Source of the DNA: Spirogloea muscicola
Lineage: Eukaryota > Streptophyta > Zygnematophyceae > Spirogloeales > Spirogloeaceae
NCBI GenBank assembly: GCA_009602725.1
Contig: WELB01000025.1
Span: 477,530 to 541,529, forward strand
Reading direction: 5' to 3'
Length of the DNA: 64,000 bases
Within the stretch, counting starts at the first letter, position 1, and the number at the start of each line of letters is the position of its first letter. Below the pieces are notes generated by a model. The model was not told the origin of the DNA, did not search any database, and worked only from the letters and a program-made list of their open reading frames with translations. A program made the position numbers and the translations under genes. Of the stretch, positions 45,296-56,300 are shown one piece after another.

Positions 45296-45420
45296 NNNNN
45301 NNNNNNNNNNNNNNNNNNNNNNNNNNNNNNNNNNNNNNNNNNNNNNNNNNNNNNNNNNNNNNNNNNNNNNNNNNNNNNNNNNNNNNNNNNNNNNNNNNNN
45401 NNNNNNNNNNNNNNNNNNNN
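45296..45420. other. Assembly gap (125 undetermined bases)
   Basis: A run of N follows directly on a hairpin module (GGGTGAGGGCTGT), suggesting the assembler failed in this repeat. It lies in the 5' flank of the F-box/MYND gene. Confidence 0.99.
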
Positions 45421-45644
45421 CCACTCCTCCCCCCCTCTTAGCATCCCCTCCTCCCCGCCGTCTCCCGAGCAAGCCCACTCCACTCCACTCCCCACCCACC
45501 TCCACGACGAGAGCTCCTCCCCACGGCCAGCCCCTCTGTCCGCGCCGCCTCCATTGCTCCTTGCGAGCCCCTCGTCCTTCCTGCAGCCCGCCGGGTGTTT
45601 GCTGGGCGCCGGCACAGCGCCAAAGCCGGCTCGCCCCGGCTGCC

Positions 45645-47355
45645 ATGGCCAAGAGGCAGGCGCCCGGGGAGAAGAGCTTGCAGGCCAAGAGGGCCCGCAC
45701 GGATGCCTGCGCGCCGGAGCCCGGCTTCGACAGCCTGCCGGTGAGCATGCCGACCCTCGGTGCCACATTCTGATCTCCTCGCGCACGGGGGCCCATGTGG
45801 GTTCATCCAGACTGCAAAAGGCAAGGGATGCAGGCGCCTCGTGTAGCGGCCTCATACAGGGTCCAGCAGGCCCATGCACGCGATGGCGAACTTCATAGCG
45901 GCTCAGTGGGCGCACGGACATCTGGCGTTTGCGCAATATAGAGTTGCCTCCTGCGCCCTCTGTTGCATCGCTTGCCATCTCCTCGACGCTCACGTCCTTC
46001 TGTTTGCTGTTGCTCAGGACGACCTGGCGATGCTGGTGCTCTCCTCCTTGGCCCGCCGCGCGTCGCTGCCCTGCCACCTAGCCAATGCCAGCCTCGTGGG
46101 CCGCCGCTTCCGGCAGTTGGCGGCCGCCGAGCAGGTCTTGGCACAGGTCTCTGCACCCGCGCTGGCTGTCCCGGCCACGCGGTGGCCAGATGCTGAGGCC
46201 TTTGTGAAGAGGTGTGCGGCCGCCGGCAACCTGGAGGCACGCTACTTGCTCGGAATGGCGGCCTTCTACCTGCCCTCGCCAGACGGCATTGAGGCCGCTG
46301 AGCAGCGGCGGGAGGGCGTCGCGCTGCTGGTGACTGCTGCCAAGGCTGGCCACGCGCCGGCGCTGCACTCACTATCCATCATTCACTTTAATGGCTCCGG
46401 CGGCCAGGCCAGCGACCGGAATCTGGCAGTGGGCGTGCTCCTGTGCGCCGGCGCTGCTAGGCGGGGCCACCCTGAGGCACTTCGGGAGCTCGGCCACTGC
46501 CTCCAGGACGGCTATGGCATCCGGCGCAACGTCCTGGAAGGCCGACGGCTGCTGCTCGAGGCCAATCTGCGGGAGGCGGCGCTTGAGTCGGCAGAGGCTG
46601 CGGAGGTGGCTGGTGATGCCCAAGGGTCGCAGCAGGAATCGCTGGCAACGACAGCCATCCGCCGTCTCCAAGAGGTCCTGCGGGCTGCCAAGAAGGCCCG
46701 GGCTGCTCAGCACGAGGCTCTGGACCCCGCCATCAGCACCACAGCTTCGCCAGTGCCTTCATTGCCCTTTCTGGGCGCCGCAGCACCGCTCCAGACGCAG
46801 GAGGGTCGCGACGTCCCTGCCACGGAGCATGGAGTGGCAGCCAAGCTGTCAGACAAGGAGGCCGCCCACGAGGCCACGGTGGCAGCAGAGGCAGACGATG
46901 GGGCCCAGCCGATGCCGCACGCCGACATGTCCTGGCACGTGCGCCAGCTCTGCGAGACGCTCGGGCCGCTGATGAGCGACTTTGGCTGCACGCTCCCGAG
47001 AGGGGCCCCGCACCCTGCCAACCGCCTGCTCTGTGACCACTTTGTGGCGCACCCGCTGTCCGGCGGCCTCAAGCTGTGCTCCAACACGCGGTGCGGGCGG
47101 CCAGAGACGCGGTGCCACGAGTTTCGGTGCTGCGCCGTCTGCTCGGCGCCCAGCTACTGCAGCCGCGCCTGCCAGGCGCTAGACTGGAAGGCTGGCCACG
47201 CATCTACCTGCTCCGAAATTCTGGGCCAGCAACGACAGCGGGAAGCTGAGGAGCATGACGCGCTCGTGCAGCGCCTCCTGCAGGCGCAGCAGCTGCAGCA
47301 GCAGCAGCAGCAGCAGCAGGAAGCAGAACTAGCTGCAATTGGCTCTGGGCTTTGA
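45645..47355 (+). CDS. F-box-like / Sel1-repeat / MYND zinc-finger protein
   Basis: Homologue of the plant proteins typified by Arabidopsis At1g67340 and At5g50450. Exons 45645-45740 and 46018-47355 join in phase 0 to 477 residues. The N-terminus 'MAKRQAPGEKSLQAKRART' looks like a basic nuclear signal. Residues about 33-80 form an F-box-like region ('DLAMLVLSSLARRASLP', 'NASLVGRRFRQLAAAEQVL'). About 100-210 are Sel1/TPR-like helices ('GNLEARYLLGMAAFYLP', 'GHAPALHSLSIIHFNGSGG', 'GHPEALRELGHCLQDGYGI'). A linker follows. The MYND finger is near 395-435 ('CSNTRCGRPETRCHEFRCC', 'CSAPSYCSRACQALDWKAG', 'HASTC'). A (CAG)n-coded run of glutamines (DNA about 47,290-47,320) precedes the stop. A role as an SCF adaptor is inference; the MYND finger suggests protein binding. 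Confidence 0.92.
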
Positions 47356-49000
47356 CCCACTGAGGGTGGAGCAGCAACCTCGATAGTGACCTGCACAAGC
47401 CTCACCAATAAGCATCCGTAATTGCGGATTTTTTCACTGGACAACTTAGCCATGCAGCCAGATACTTTGATGTAGCCTGCATCAGTCAGCATACGGCTTA
47501 AGCAGCTCTGGTCTGATATGCTGCCTGATGCAGACTACGCCTCTGCATACGTAGGACTTGTACTTGCCTCTGTGGCTCTGTAATTTCAGCGCCTCAATAG
47601 ACATGTGCATAATTTTGCCTGGGTCCCAACGTGACCCGGGCCCCTCTTCCAAAGGTCGCTGGCTGCCTGGTCCAGGACATACGACAGACATTGCCATGCT
47701 GCAATGAATAACTTCAGAAGCAGATGACCACTGCAGCTCGACACAGTCATCTCGGAAGAAGGTCCAAATCTCGCAGTCATTGTCAGCTGTGCTTGCTTTT
47801 TTTTGAAAGTGGTCATGCAGATCAAAGATTAAAGCAGCATTGTATCGCTTAGTGCATAATGTTCAGAACCTTGAAAGGAGTTGTCAGCAAAGTACCAAGC
47901 CATAGCCCAGCATTCTGCTGGTCGGTGCCACGTGCATGAGCCGTTGCAAGCACTTGCTCAGCTCCATGCTTGGACTGAGCTTCTATCTCAAATGGTCCGC
48001 TCGGATTGCGCAACAGGCAAAGTCCAATGTAGGGGCCACGTCCTGTTCAGTGTAGAATCCCACAGGTATGCATCTAAATCTCATACAGCCAGGGTGCACG
48101 ACCAAGCAGGGGTCACTTCGGACATGCCAGCCTATGCAGAGCTGGATTGAAGCAGCATTGCTACATACTCCACAGATATGAGCCACTCCACCTTTGACTT
48201 TCAGCAATTTGCAGCCACTTGCACAAGCTTAGACGGCCTGAATTTGGGATCCTTGGAGCGCCACGTAGAGCATGCTTGCGCCCACGTCAACCTGCTTCTA
48301 AGGCCTTAGGCGGCCTGCGAGCATGTCTGCTTGTCACTTATCAAGGACTCGACTGAGCACCCGCCGCGTGTCTGACATGGCAGGCAAGCCCACGCAGCTA
48401 GTCCAGCTAACCACGCCATGGCATGTACATGTTGAAGAGGTATGACGGTGAATCTGCAAAATGGGAAGAGGGCATCTTGACCGACAGTTGAAGCGAGTGC
48501 CACATAATATGGCTTATTACAAAGGCGGGCCACACTGACCATCTGCAGAGTCATAGCTTGTGTGTCAGACCTTCCTAGCAAGTCCAGCCCAGTGCCTCAC
48601 ACCGCAAGTCCGTGTCACACACGGGCAATTTGCACTGCGATGGAGCACCCATACATGCGCAAACAACGGTCGTTCGATCCATGATTCAGCGGCAGGAGTC
48701 GCGTTTGTTGATTATGAAGATGGTGAGTAGAGCATCTTGATCAATAGCAGTTGGCCTTCGATTTGACTTGGCATCAGTGCCAAGGCACAGGAAGCCGTGG
48801 TACACACTCTCACTCGGAGCAAAAAAAGGGCTAAGAGCCTATGGCGATCTCTGCAGTAGGGGAGATCCCCCGTTTTATAAGGAGAGTGAAGCCACAAAGT
48901 GAGGATGCATGAAGGAGCGCAACCCGAGAACAGGACCCAAAACAAGCAGCGATAGCTAGCCTCTTAACGCAGAGTTACGAAGATAATCCTCCGCTAGGAG
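47356..49000. other. Intergenic, no gene seen
   Basis: About 1.6 kb with only short frames on both strands and no recognisable RNA gene or repeat. Confidence 0.45.
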
Positions 49001-49600
49001 AGTGGCGGTCATTCCGCCAGCCCAGAGGAATTTATGAAAGGTGGGGCGAGCAGGTGGGGGCGGCTCCTAAATGCAGAAGGGGAGAATGTTCTCCATTGCC
49101 TTAGAAGCAGTCGATGATCAAAAGAGCTTGAAGAGCAAGGAATTTGTGATTTACGTACCTCCGGGGCCCAAGCTTAAGTGGGCTGGTCCGCTCATCTTCC
49201 CTATTCCAGACTCCACAGCTGCTACAGCTCCTTGGACCTTGTGGACCTTTGCTTTGTGGGCTGGCTTTACACAGCCCTCAGCCCCGTTACAATTGCTGTT
49301 TCTTATGCTACTACGAGTGGGTGCTTATCAACCCCAGCAGCCGCAACTTAGAGTAGCTTGCAGCCGGAAGAGTGTCACCAAAGCGAACCCAGAAGCAGCA
49401 GCACGGCCTGCCCGCAAGTCCAAAAGAAGAAGTAAAATAAGCAGCTCTTCCAAAGGGGGCGAGGGCTGAGAAAAGGGCTCGCCCATTGAGGATAGGGCTG
49501 GAAAAAGCCAGCCCAGAAAAGAATGAACAAAGGACGAGAAGGGGCCAGGGGAAGTACGAAAACAACAAGCACAGAAAAGAAACGAAGCAGCTACGAAGCA
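49001..49600. repeat. Hairpin-module repeat cluster
   Basis: A plus module at 49,258 (GGGCTGGCTTTACACAGCCC) and reversed modules at about 49,455 (GGGGGCGAGGGCTGAGAAAAG) and 49,497, with tail-like AGCCCAGAAAAGAATGAACAA sequence, lead into the reversed element copy that follows. Confidence 0.55.
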
Positions 49601-49601
49601 C

Positions 49602-49970
49602 TCAGTAACCCCTGCTAAGCAGCCTCAGGTCAGAGAGACTGGGTTCCTGGAAGCGGGTCCCCTGGCCAGAGCCAGAGGCAGCAGCGAGGGCTCTGCCTGC
49701 ACGCAGGTGCAGCGCGCGGGCCATAGAACTCTGCAGCGAGACGGCCAAGCGCATGCGGTACACCTGCGCTAGCGACCCTGCTCCATGGGAGTCCATGGGC
49801 TCCCCATGGAAGCGGCGGGCAATGGCGTGACGAGAGAGCTGGTTGAGCAGCTCGAGCCACCGAGCGCCCAGCGCCCCGTGCGTATCGATGGCGAGCGGGA
49901 AGAACTCGTCTTCCCGCGGGTGATCTGCGTTTTGAAAAGCCAGCCCACAAATTGAACCAATAAGTGCCAA
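49602..49970 (-). mobile_element. Retroelement ORF C-terminus, best-preserved minus copy
   Basis: Open frame of 122 codons: 'FFPLAIDTHGALGARWLEL', 'VYRMRLAVSLQSSMARALH', 'LRAGRALAAASGSGQGTRF', ending 'SLSDLRLLSRGY' and TGA. The '(F/Y)-PLA-D-HG-(A/C)-GARW' segment and the Arg/Leu-rich helix resemble the extreme C-terminus of some LINE-like polyproteins. No catalytic domain is included, so this is a 5'-truncated copy, as left by incomplete reverse transcription. Confidence 0.6.
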
Positions 49971-50301
49971 TGGAGCCGGTCAGGAGCCGGATAACGTAGA
50001 GACCAGTAAGGGGCCCTGCTCAGTGACCCCTAGGCAGCAGCCTTAAGTTGAAAAATGTAGCAGCAGGAAAGGAAACAGCTTCTTCACAATTAAGTGATGG
50101 CTGTGAGAGGCCAACCCAAAAGGCAAAACCAAGCAGGATAGGAGTCGCCCCGCCTAGAGCCTGAGGCAGCCAGGCACGACCACCACGACGAATGCAAGGC
50201 TTATCTCAGAGAACGTTGCAGGAACCTGGGAAGCGGCACCAGGGCTGAAATCCATACACCAGAGCCGGAGAGCCCGTGGTACTGAGATCGGCCTGCTCCC
50301 C

Positions 50302-50775
50302 TTGGTGCCGTCGGGGCACGCCTGGGAGGTGGCAAGCGGCTCCTCAGGGACGTCGTCCTCACCGACAGCTTCCGGAGGAAGGGCCCCGTATCTTCTGAGA
50401 CCGGCTATGAAGGTGGCCAAACAGAAGACGTTGCACAAGGACAAGGACCACCCGGCGGGTGATACCGTATACCCCCTGGCCATGGACATCCACGGGTGTT
50501 ACGGGGGTCGTTGGTCCTCGTTCCTCTCGCTGCTGGCATCTCAAGCTGACCAGCGGCGCCGGGAACAGGGTGCAGCACTTCCTGGAGGCTCGGTGCCTTT
50601 GGGTCTTGTGTCCTACTACCGCATGCGAGTGTCCATGTCCCTCCAGCGCTCCCAAGCGCTTGCTTTGCACCACCGCGCCGGTCGCGCCCTTGCAGCAGCC
50701 TCTGGCTTGCGCAGCTGGGTTGCTCTTCCTCCCCTCAGCTCATCTGACTTCCTACTGCTGACCCGGGGGTACTAA
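50302..50775 (+). mobile_element. Retroelement ORF C-terminus, plus copy
   Basis: Open frame of 157 codons whose second half reads 'VYPLAMDIHGCYGGRWSSF', 'YYRMRVSMSLQRSQALALH', 'HRAGRALAAASGLRSWVAL' and ends 'SSDFLLLTRGY' with TAA at 50,773-50,775. Homologous along its length to 49,970-49,602 but clearly diverged, so the two are separate insertions in opposite orientation rather than a recent inversion. Hairpin modules follow downstream at 50,828 and 50,958. Confidence 0.6.
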
Positions 50776-51850
50776 GAGCGCCCTGTCTGCCAAGCCTGTG
50801 GCTCCGTCGAGAACACCTTTATGCATCTGGCTGGCTTTCACAGCCGCTCTTTCACTATCAGCAGCCGCATTGCCTTTCTTTTTTACATTTGGGCTCCCCG
50901 TATGTCCTCCCCGGGATTGACGTCCACGGGTGGGGCTCGGTGGTCAGAACTCTTGCGCTGGGCTGGCCTTTAGTAGCCCTCATCCTTGTGAGAAGAGCTG
51001 CTTATAGTTGCCAACCAGATCGACACGCCTCGTCCGAGGGACCTGTTGCGGAGTTGGACGGGCATCACCCCGCTGCTCTCCAACGCCACAAAGATGTAAG
51101 AGGAACAGTCCTCCCAATATGGAGACCAGTAAGCTCTTAATAAGGGGCGAGGGCTGTGAGAGGCCAGCCCGAGAAGATGGCTGGAAAGCGCTGATACTAC
51201 ACAAGCAAGCAAGTACAACGAGGGGTGGTCACCACTTGTTCTTCCCTGATAAGCAGCCGCAAGAAAGAGTTCTTAGTAAGCTCGTCCAAACGGGGACGAG
51301 GGCTGGGAAAAGCCCGCCCGGAAAAAGTAGCAGCTGAAAGAGGGAGAAAGAGTGGCTCTCCTAAGGGGCGCAAGGGCTGTGAGAAGCCAGCCCGAAAAGA
51401 GTTGACAAAGGTTCGAAGGGGCCAAATGACGGAGGATAGAAAAGAGGGAGGCCAAGCCAAGCGAGAGGGGGCGCGGGCTGTGATAAGCAAGCCCGACTCC
51501 CTGTCTACAGCCAGAGGCTGCGGCTGGCACGCAGATGCAACGCGTGTGCCACAGACCGCGGCAGCGAAAGATATGCTAAAGGGGGCGAGGGCTGTGAGAA
51601 GCTAGCCCGAAAAGGCCAGCCGCCGGAAAGGGTAGGCAAAGGGAAGCCAGTACGCTGTTGTTTCCTTCTGCGATACGTAGGAGAAGGTGGAGGCAGCGAG
51701 GGCGGACGGGCGAGAGAAGGGCTCGCCCATAGAGGGTAGGCGGCTGGAAAAGGCCAGCCCAAAAAAGAATGAACAAAGTGCGAGAAGGGGCCAGGGGAAG
51801 CACTAAGAAAAACAAGCACAGAAAGACACTAAGCAGCTACGAAACTCTCA
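50776..51850. repeat. Dense hairpin-module array
   Basis: At least eight modules in about 1 kb: plus orientation at 50,828 and 50,958, reversed near 51,150, 51,300, 51,370, 51,475, 51,590 and 51,745. The reversed ones share the layout (GCTCTYCN)AAGGGGGCGAGGGCTGTGAGAAGCCAGCCCGAAAA. 51,700-51,850 resembles 49,480-49,620, so tail and module order is itself repeated. Confidence 0.6.
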
Positions 51851-52420
51851 GTCCCTGCTAAGCAGCCTCAAGTAAACTTGGCTCCTGGAAGCGGGTCCCT
51901 TGGCCAGGGCTAGAGGCAGCAGCGAGGGCTCGTCCGGCAGCAGCGAGGGCTCGTCCGGCACGCAGGTGCAGCGCGCGGGCCAAGGACCTCTGCAGCGAGA
52001 CAAGGCGTGCAGCGCATGAAATTAAAAGGGAGGCCAATTCTAGCCTTACACATGTCCTGTTTACGGGGTAATGAGCTGGCAGAGGGGAACACCAATATCC
52101 CCGAGTGAGCACATGCATGTCTGACAAGCTAAGCTGAGGAGCCAAACCACCACCATGGAAGCCATTAGCCTGGGCTGATGCACGCTGGTGTATCGCGAGT
52201 CCCTGCGAGCGCTGTAGACTCAAAGATAGCCGCATTCTATATAGCATGTAACGATGGCTTGCGGGTCGCTAGAATGCCCTAAGCTACCAGCCCGACTACG
52301 TCGGCGGGCATCGACATGCAGTGCCAAAGGTGCTCTGCAGGGAGACGGCTAAGCGCATGCGGTACACCTGCGCTAGCGACCCGGCTCCCACGCCCACGAG
52401 CTAGGCCGACCCGGGCAGGC
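51851..52420 (-). mobile_element. Retroelement C-terminal fragments, minus strand
   Basis: Two overlapping remnants. 52,247-52,090 reads 'YRMRLSLSLQRSQGLAIHQ' and ends 'SLSDMHVLTRGY'; about 52,010-51,870 reads 'VSLQRSLARALHLRAGRAL' and has a short duplication of the GCAGCAGCGAGGGCTCGTCCG unit (51,917 and 51,939). A further piece at about 52,400-52,330 reads 'SRVASAGVPHALSRLPAEH', out of frame relative to the others. Confidence 0.5.
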
Positions 52421-52639
52421 CAAGGGCCCGCCGACAGGGGGCGGTTAGGTGGGGGGTGGCCGGCGGGGCGGGGGGTGCCGGGACCGGCCGCGGCGCCCGG
52501 TCCTGCGCAACCGTGCCCGGTCCGTCCCTTCACCGTTCCGGCTGGTGGGCAGCGTGGCCCAGCCCTAACGGCCTCCCACCCCCTCGCCGCCGTCTCACCT
52601 GCCCGCCCACCCCCCCTTCCCGCTCCGGCGGCGGCCGGG

Positions 52640-52755
52640 CCCTCGCCGTCGACGGCCGGGCCCTCGCCGTCGACGGCGCCGTCGCCATCGCCATCGTCGA
52701 CGTCGTCGTCGTCGCCGTCGCTGTCGTCGTCGCCGTTGGCGGCGTCGTTGGCAGC
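52640..52755 (+). repeat. GTC/GCC-rich imperfect trinucleotide repeat
   Basis: Repeated GTCGTC/GCCGTC units upstream of the RopGAP start, including a direct duplication of the GGCCGGGCCCTCGCCGTCGA segment. Probably 5' flank or UTR of that gene. Confidence 0.6.
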
Positions 52756-52805
52756 GTCCGGGGCTGCGGAGGCCGGCCGCGGCGGCCGATGCGGCGCCGC
52801 CTCCA

Positions 52806-53331
52806 ATGCTGAGGCCGCCGGTGGCCCTGCCGCCGCCGCCCGCCGCCGACGCCGCCGCCAAGGCCGACTCCGAGAACTGCATGGCTTGTAAGCGACCGTC
52901 AGCCCCCCCACTCTCCCGCTCCTCCTTCCGCCGGCCCATTTGGGTCAATTCACAGTGGGTTATGTATGTCATCACATGTGCTTGCCTCTGTACTCGGCCA
53001 CTTTGGTTTTTGATCATTTCCATACGCGAAGGCCCCTTCTGGGTGCCCAGTTGGGGACCCAGCTTGCCCATGCCCGCCTGACGCTGTCGATGGCGGCGCT
53101 GGCGGCAGCGATCCGGAAGTCGCTGTGCGTGTCGGCGGACGCAGATGGCGACGAGGAGGAGGAGGAGGAGTTCGAGTACGACGAGGGGCCGGCGTTCGAG
53201 GTCGGGTGGCCCACCAACGTCAAGCACGTTGCGCACGTCACCTTCGACCGCTTCAAGGGCTTCATGGGCGTGCCCGCCGACATCGAGCGCGACCTCCCCC
53301 GCTCCGCACCCAGCGCCAGGTGTGATGGGCC

Positions 53332-53362
<31 letters not shown>

Positions 53363-56300
53363 TGCTGCCGCCCCTGCGGCCATTGCCACCTCGCCATTGC
53401 TCGTGGGCAGCGCCTCACGCCTGGCAGCGCGGCCGGCTTGCGCAGCCGGAGCGTGTTTGGCGTACACCCCGAGTCGATGCAGTGCCTGCACGACGACCAC
53501 GGCAACATGGTGCCCACGATCCTGATGCTCCTGCAGGCGCGCCTCTACAACCAGGGCGGCCTGAAGGTCCGCTCAGCCGCCCCCTCTCGACCGCTTTCTT
53601 GGCCAAGGTCGGGTTTTTGACTGGCCACGGGGTTTGACTGGCTCGCATGCGCGTCGACTTCTACTCGTGTTTGCTCGCAATGCTGGTCATGATAGTTTCT
53701 CATGCCCTGTGTGTAAAGCTGGGCATCTGTTCAGAAGGAGGGAATTTTCCGGATCACCGCCGGGATTGACCACGAGGAGCAGGTCCGCGCGCAGCTCAAT
53801 GCTGGCGTCGTGCCCAACAATGTCGAGGTTCATGCACTTGCTGGCCTCATCAAGGTACGCGTGACCAGTTCTGCAAACCACTCGGGCAACTTGCAAGAAT
53901 GCATGTCAGTTGCATGTCTGTTGAGTACCTTGTTGCTGCCTACTGGAGGAAGCACCGGGAAAGAATGACTTATATTGGCGAGGAAACGGTGCAGGCGTGG
54001 TTTCGAGAGCTTCCAGAGGGCGTGTTAGACAAGCTGTCGCCGGAGCAGGTGGCAGATTGCCAGGACGAGGCAGAGGTTGCGCAGCTCATCACAACGCTCC
54101 CAGCAACTCAAGCTGCGCTGCTGGACTGGACCATCAACCTCATGACCGATGTCGTGGAACACGAGAAGCAGAACAAGATGAACGCACGCAACATCGCCAT
54201 GGTCTTTGCACCCAACATGACCCTTGTGCGCCCTCGAGCACCCCTTCACCCCCCCACCCCTCAAGGCTTGACCTGTATTACGTGATGTGAGCTGCAAGGT
54301 CGAGCTGATCCGGACACTATGAATCTCTGATGTAGATACGGCAGACAAGGACCAACGTGGTGTTTTGCAGCTTAGCACTTGCTCTTGCTTTAGCCACTGT
54401 CTTTCACACCAGCAAGATCTAAGTGGCAACAACCTTGAATCCAGTTATGGTCTGATCATTTGTTACATACTGGCTGGTGGACAATGCATTGGCTTCAGTA
54501 TATGCTTTTGATTGTGCAGTATAGCTGGTTTCACAGCACTGTCGTAGCAATTGCATCAATCGCGACTGGTGTTGGTGGTGATGCAGGTGGACGACCCGCT
54601 CACGGCTCTCATGCACGCCGTCCAGGTCATGAATTTCCTCAAGACGCTCATCCTGCGCAAGCAGCGACTACGGCGGGAGGCCAAGGGCCTCTCAGTCAAG
54701 GGAAGCCAGCCCTCGTCGGGCGCCTTAGAGCCAGTTGCTGATGCCAATGGTGGCAATGTGCCGCCTTCGATGATGCGTGAGGTCACTTTCTCTGTGCGGC
54801 CCCATCGGGCGCCTCCGCCTCCCCCCGCTGCTGTCACCACGGCTGCTGCTGCCACTGCTGCGGCTCCCAAAGATGCAGCTCCATCTGGCAATGGCAGTGT
54901 CTCCGAAGCGCCGGATGGCAGGAATGTGTCTGAGGGTGGCGTTCCGCATGATTTGGACATGGCTGTGGAAGGGAACGCTTCTGGGCTGCCGGCTGCAGCG
55001 GCAGGGCATGATGAGGAGATGGCTGGGGACGATGGTGTCGACACCGAGACCACGGCAGTCGTCCATGATGGAGAGCTGGAGGGGGTCCTTACCATGAAGC
55101 CAGCTGTGAAGCCTGACACAGGCATGGAGGAGGCAGCCTGGGGCGAGGCTGCATTGCCTCGGGGGCCGAGTGAGGCGCTGTGGGCAGAGGAGGAGGAGGA
55201 GGAGGAGGAGGAGAAGGAGCAGGGAAGAGAGGAGGCCGCAGCCAACGAGAGCAACGAGAGCGCAGCGGTGGCGACTGCGTTGGCGGCGGCGTCGCCGCAG
55301 GTACTTAGGGGGATCTGGACTTCCTGCTGATGCTCCTTAGCGGAACCCTTCCCCCAAGTAAGCCATGGGGAAGGGCCGCTGCGAGTCTCACCTAGCTTAC
55401 TTGTCTAAATTCCTGCGTCCTTCCTGCACATGGGCATGCTCATCTCCCTGTGATTAGCCTGGATTTTGCTGTCATAACCTAGGATTTTCCTTTGATTGGT
55501 CCAAATGCAGACTTCCAACAGCATCAGCTATCAATGACCGCTTGGGAAACTGGCTGCCTGTGCAGGTCCCAAGTCCTACGAGAGCCGCAGGCGAGCAGCA
55601 TGAGGAGGAGGACGAAGCTGTCTCCATCACCGTGGTCGCCATACCTGCTGATGCTGATGGATCACCACAGTCGCCCTCGATTGCGAGCTTCGTGGCCGAT
55701 GAAGAAGCTGTGACTGGTCATGTGGAGAAGGTGGCGCCTCAGGAACCTGACCCACCAGTGGAGCTTGCGCGCTTGTCCAAGTTGGACACTGAGAATGTGA
55801 AAGACACGAGCATGTCTCAGCTGGAGGCTGAGGAGACCGATAATTATGCTGCTGTTCCAGCAGAAGCCGTGCAGCTCGACAGTGAAGTCTTGAGAAGGTC
55901 TCTGGAGGAAGGAAAGGACGTTAGTATGGTCCACGCTGATATCGACCAGGGCACCATGGGGGTCAACTTAGGAGGGACTTCAGCTCAGGACTCAACTTCA
56001 GATCAGGATGGTGGCCAGGAGGTGAAAGCCAGTGCACAGGAGGAGGAGGTTGCCGGAGCCCAAGTTGGCATTCCACATGGGACTGAAGCAGGCCTGGTTG
56101 ATGAGCAGCTGATGGCTGGCCTGACCTCGTCGCCACGATGGTCTTCTTTCTATGGACCCCAGGCAGCGGAGGTGGCGGTCGCCAATGCTGCCTTTCTCGC
56201 GAGCACTCAAGATGATCAAGCAGCGCCAGAGGAGGGGGTTGGCAGCGACGTGCCGGAAGTGGAAACTCCATATGCAGTGCATCCTATGCTGTCGGAGACA

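Noticed and set aside
45182-46077. Long open frames running through the N gap on both strands
   Set aside because: They exist only because undetermined bases cannot form stops; the flanking translation is antisense to the MYND gene or repeat.
44607-51800. CRISPR array from the regularly recurring GGGCTGG...CCAGCCC units
   Set aside because: Units are diverged, irregularly spaced and in both orientations within a spliced eukaryotic genome; they are dispersed repeats.
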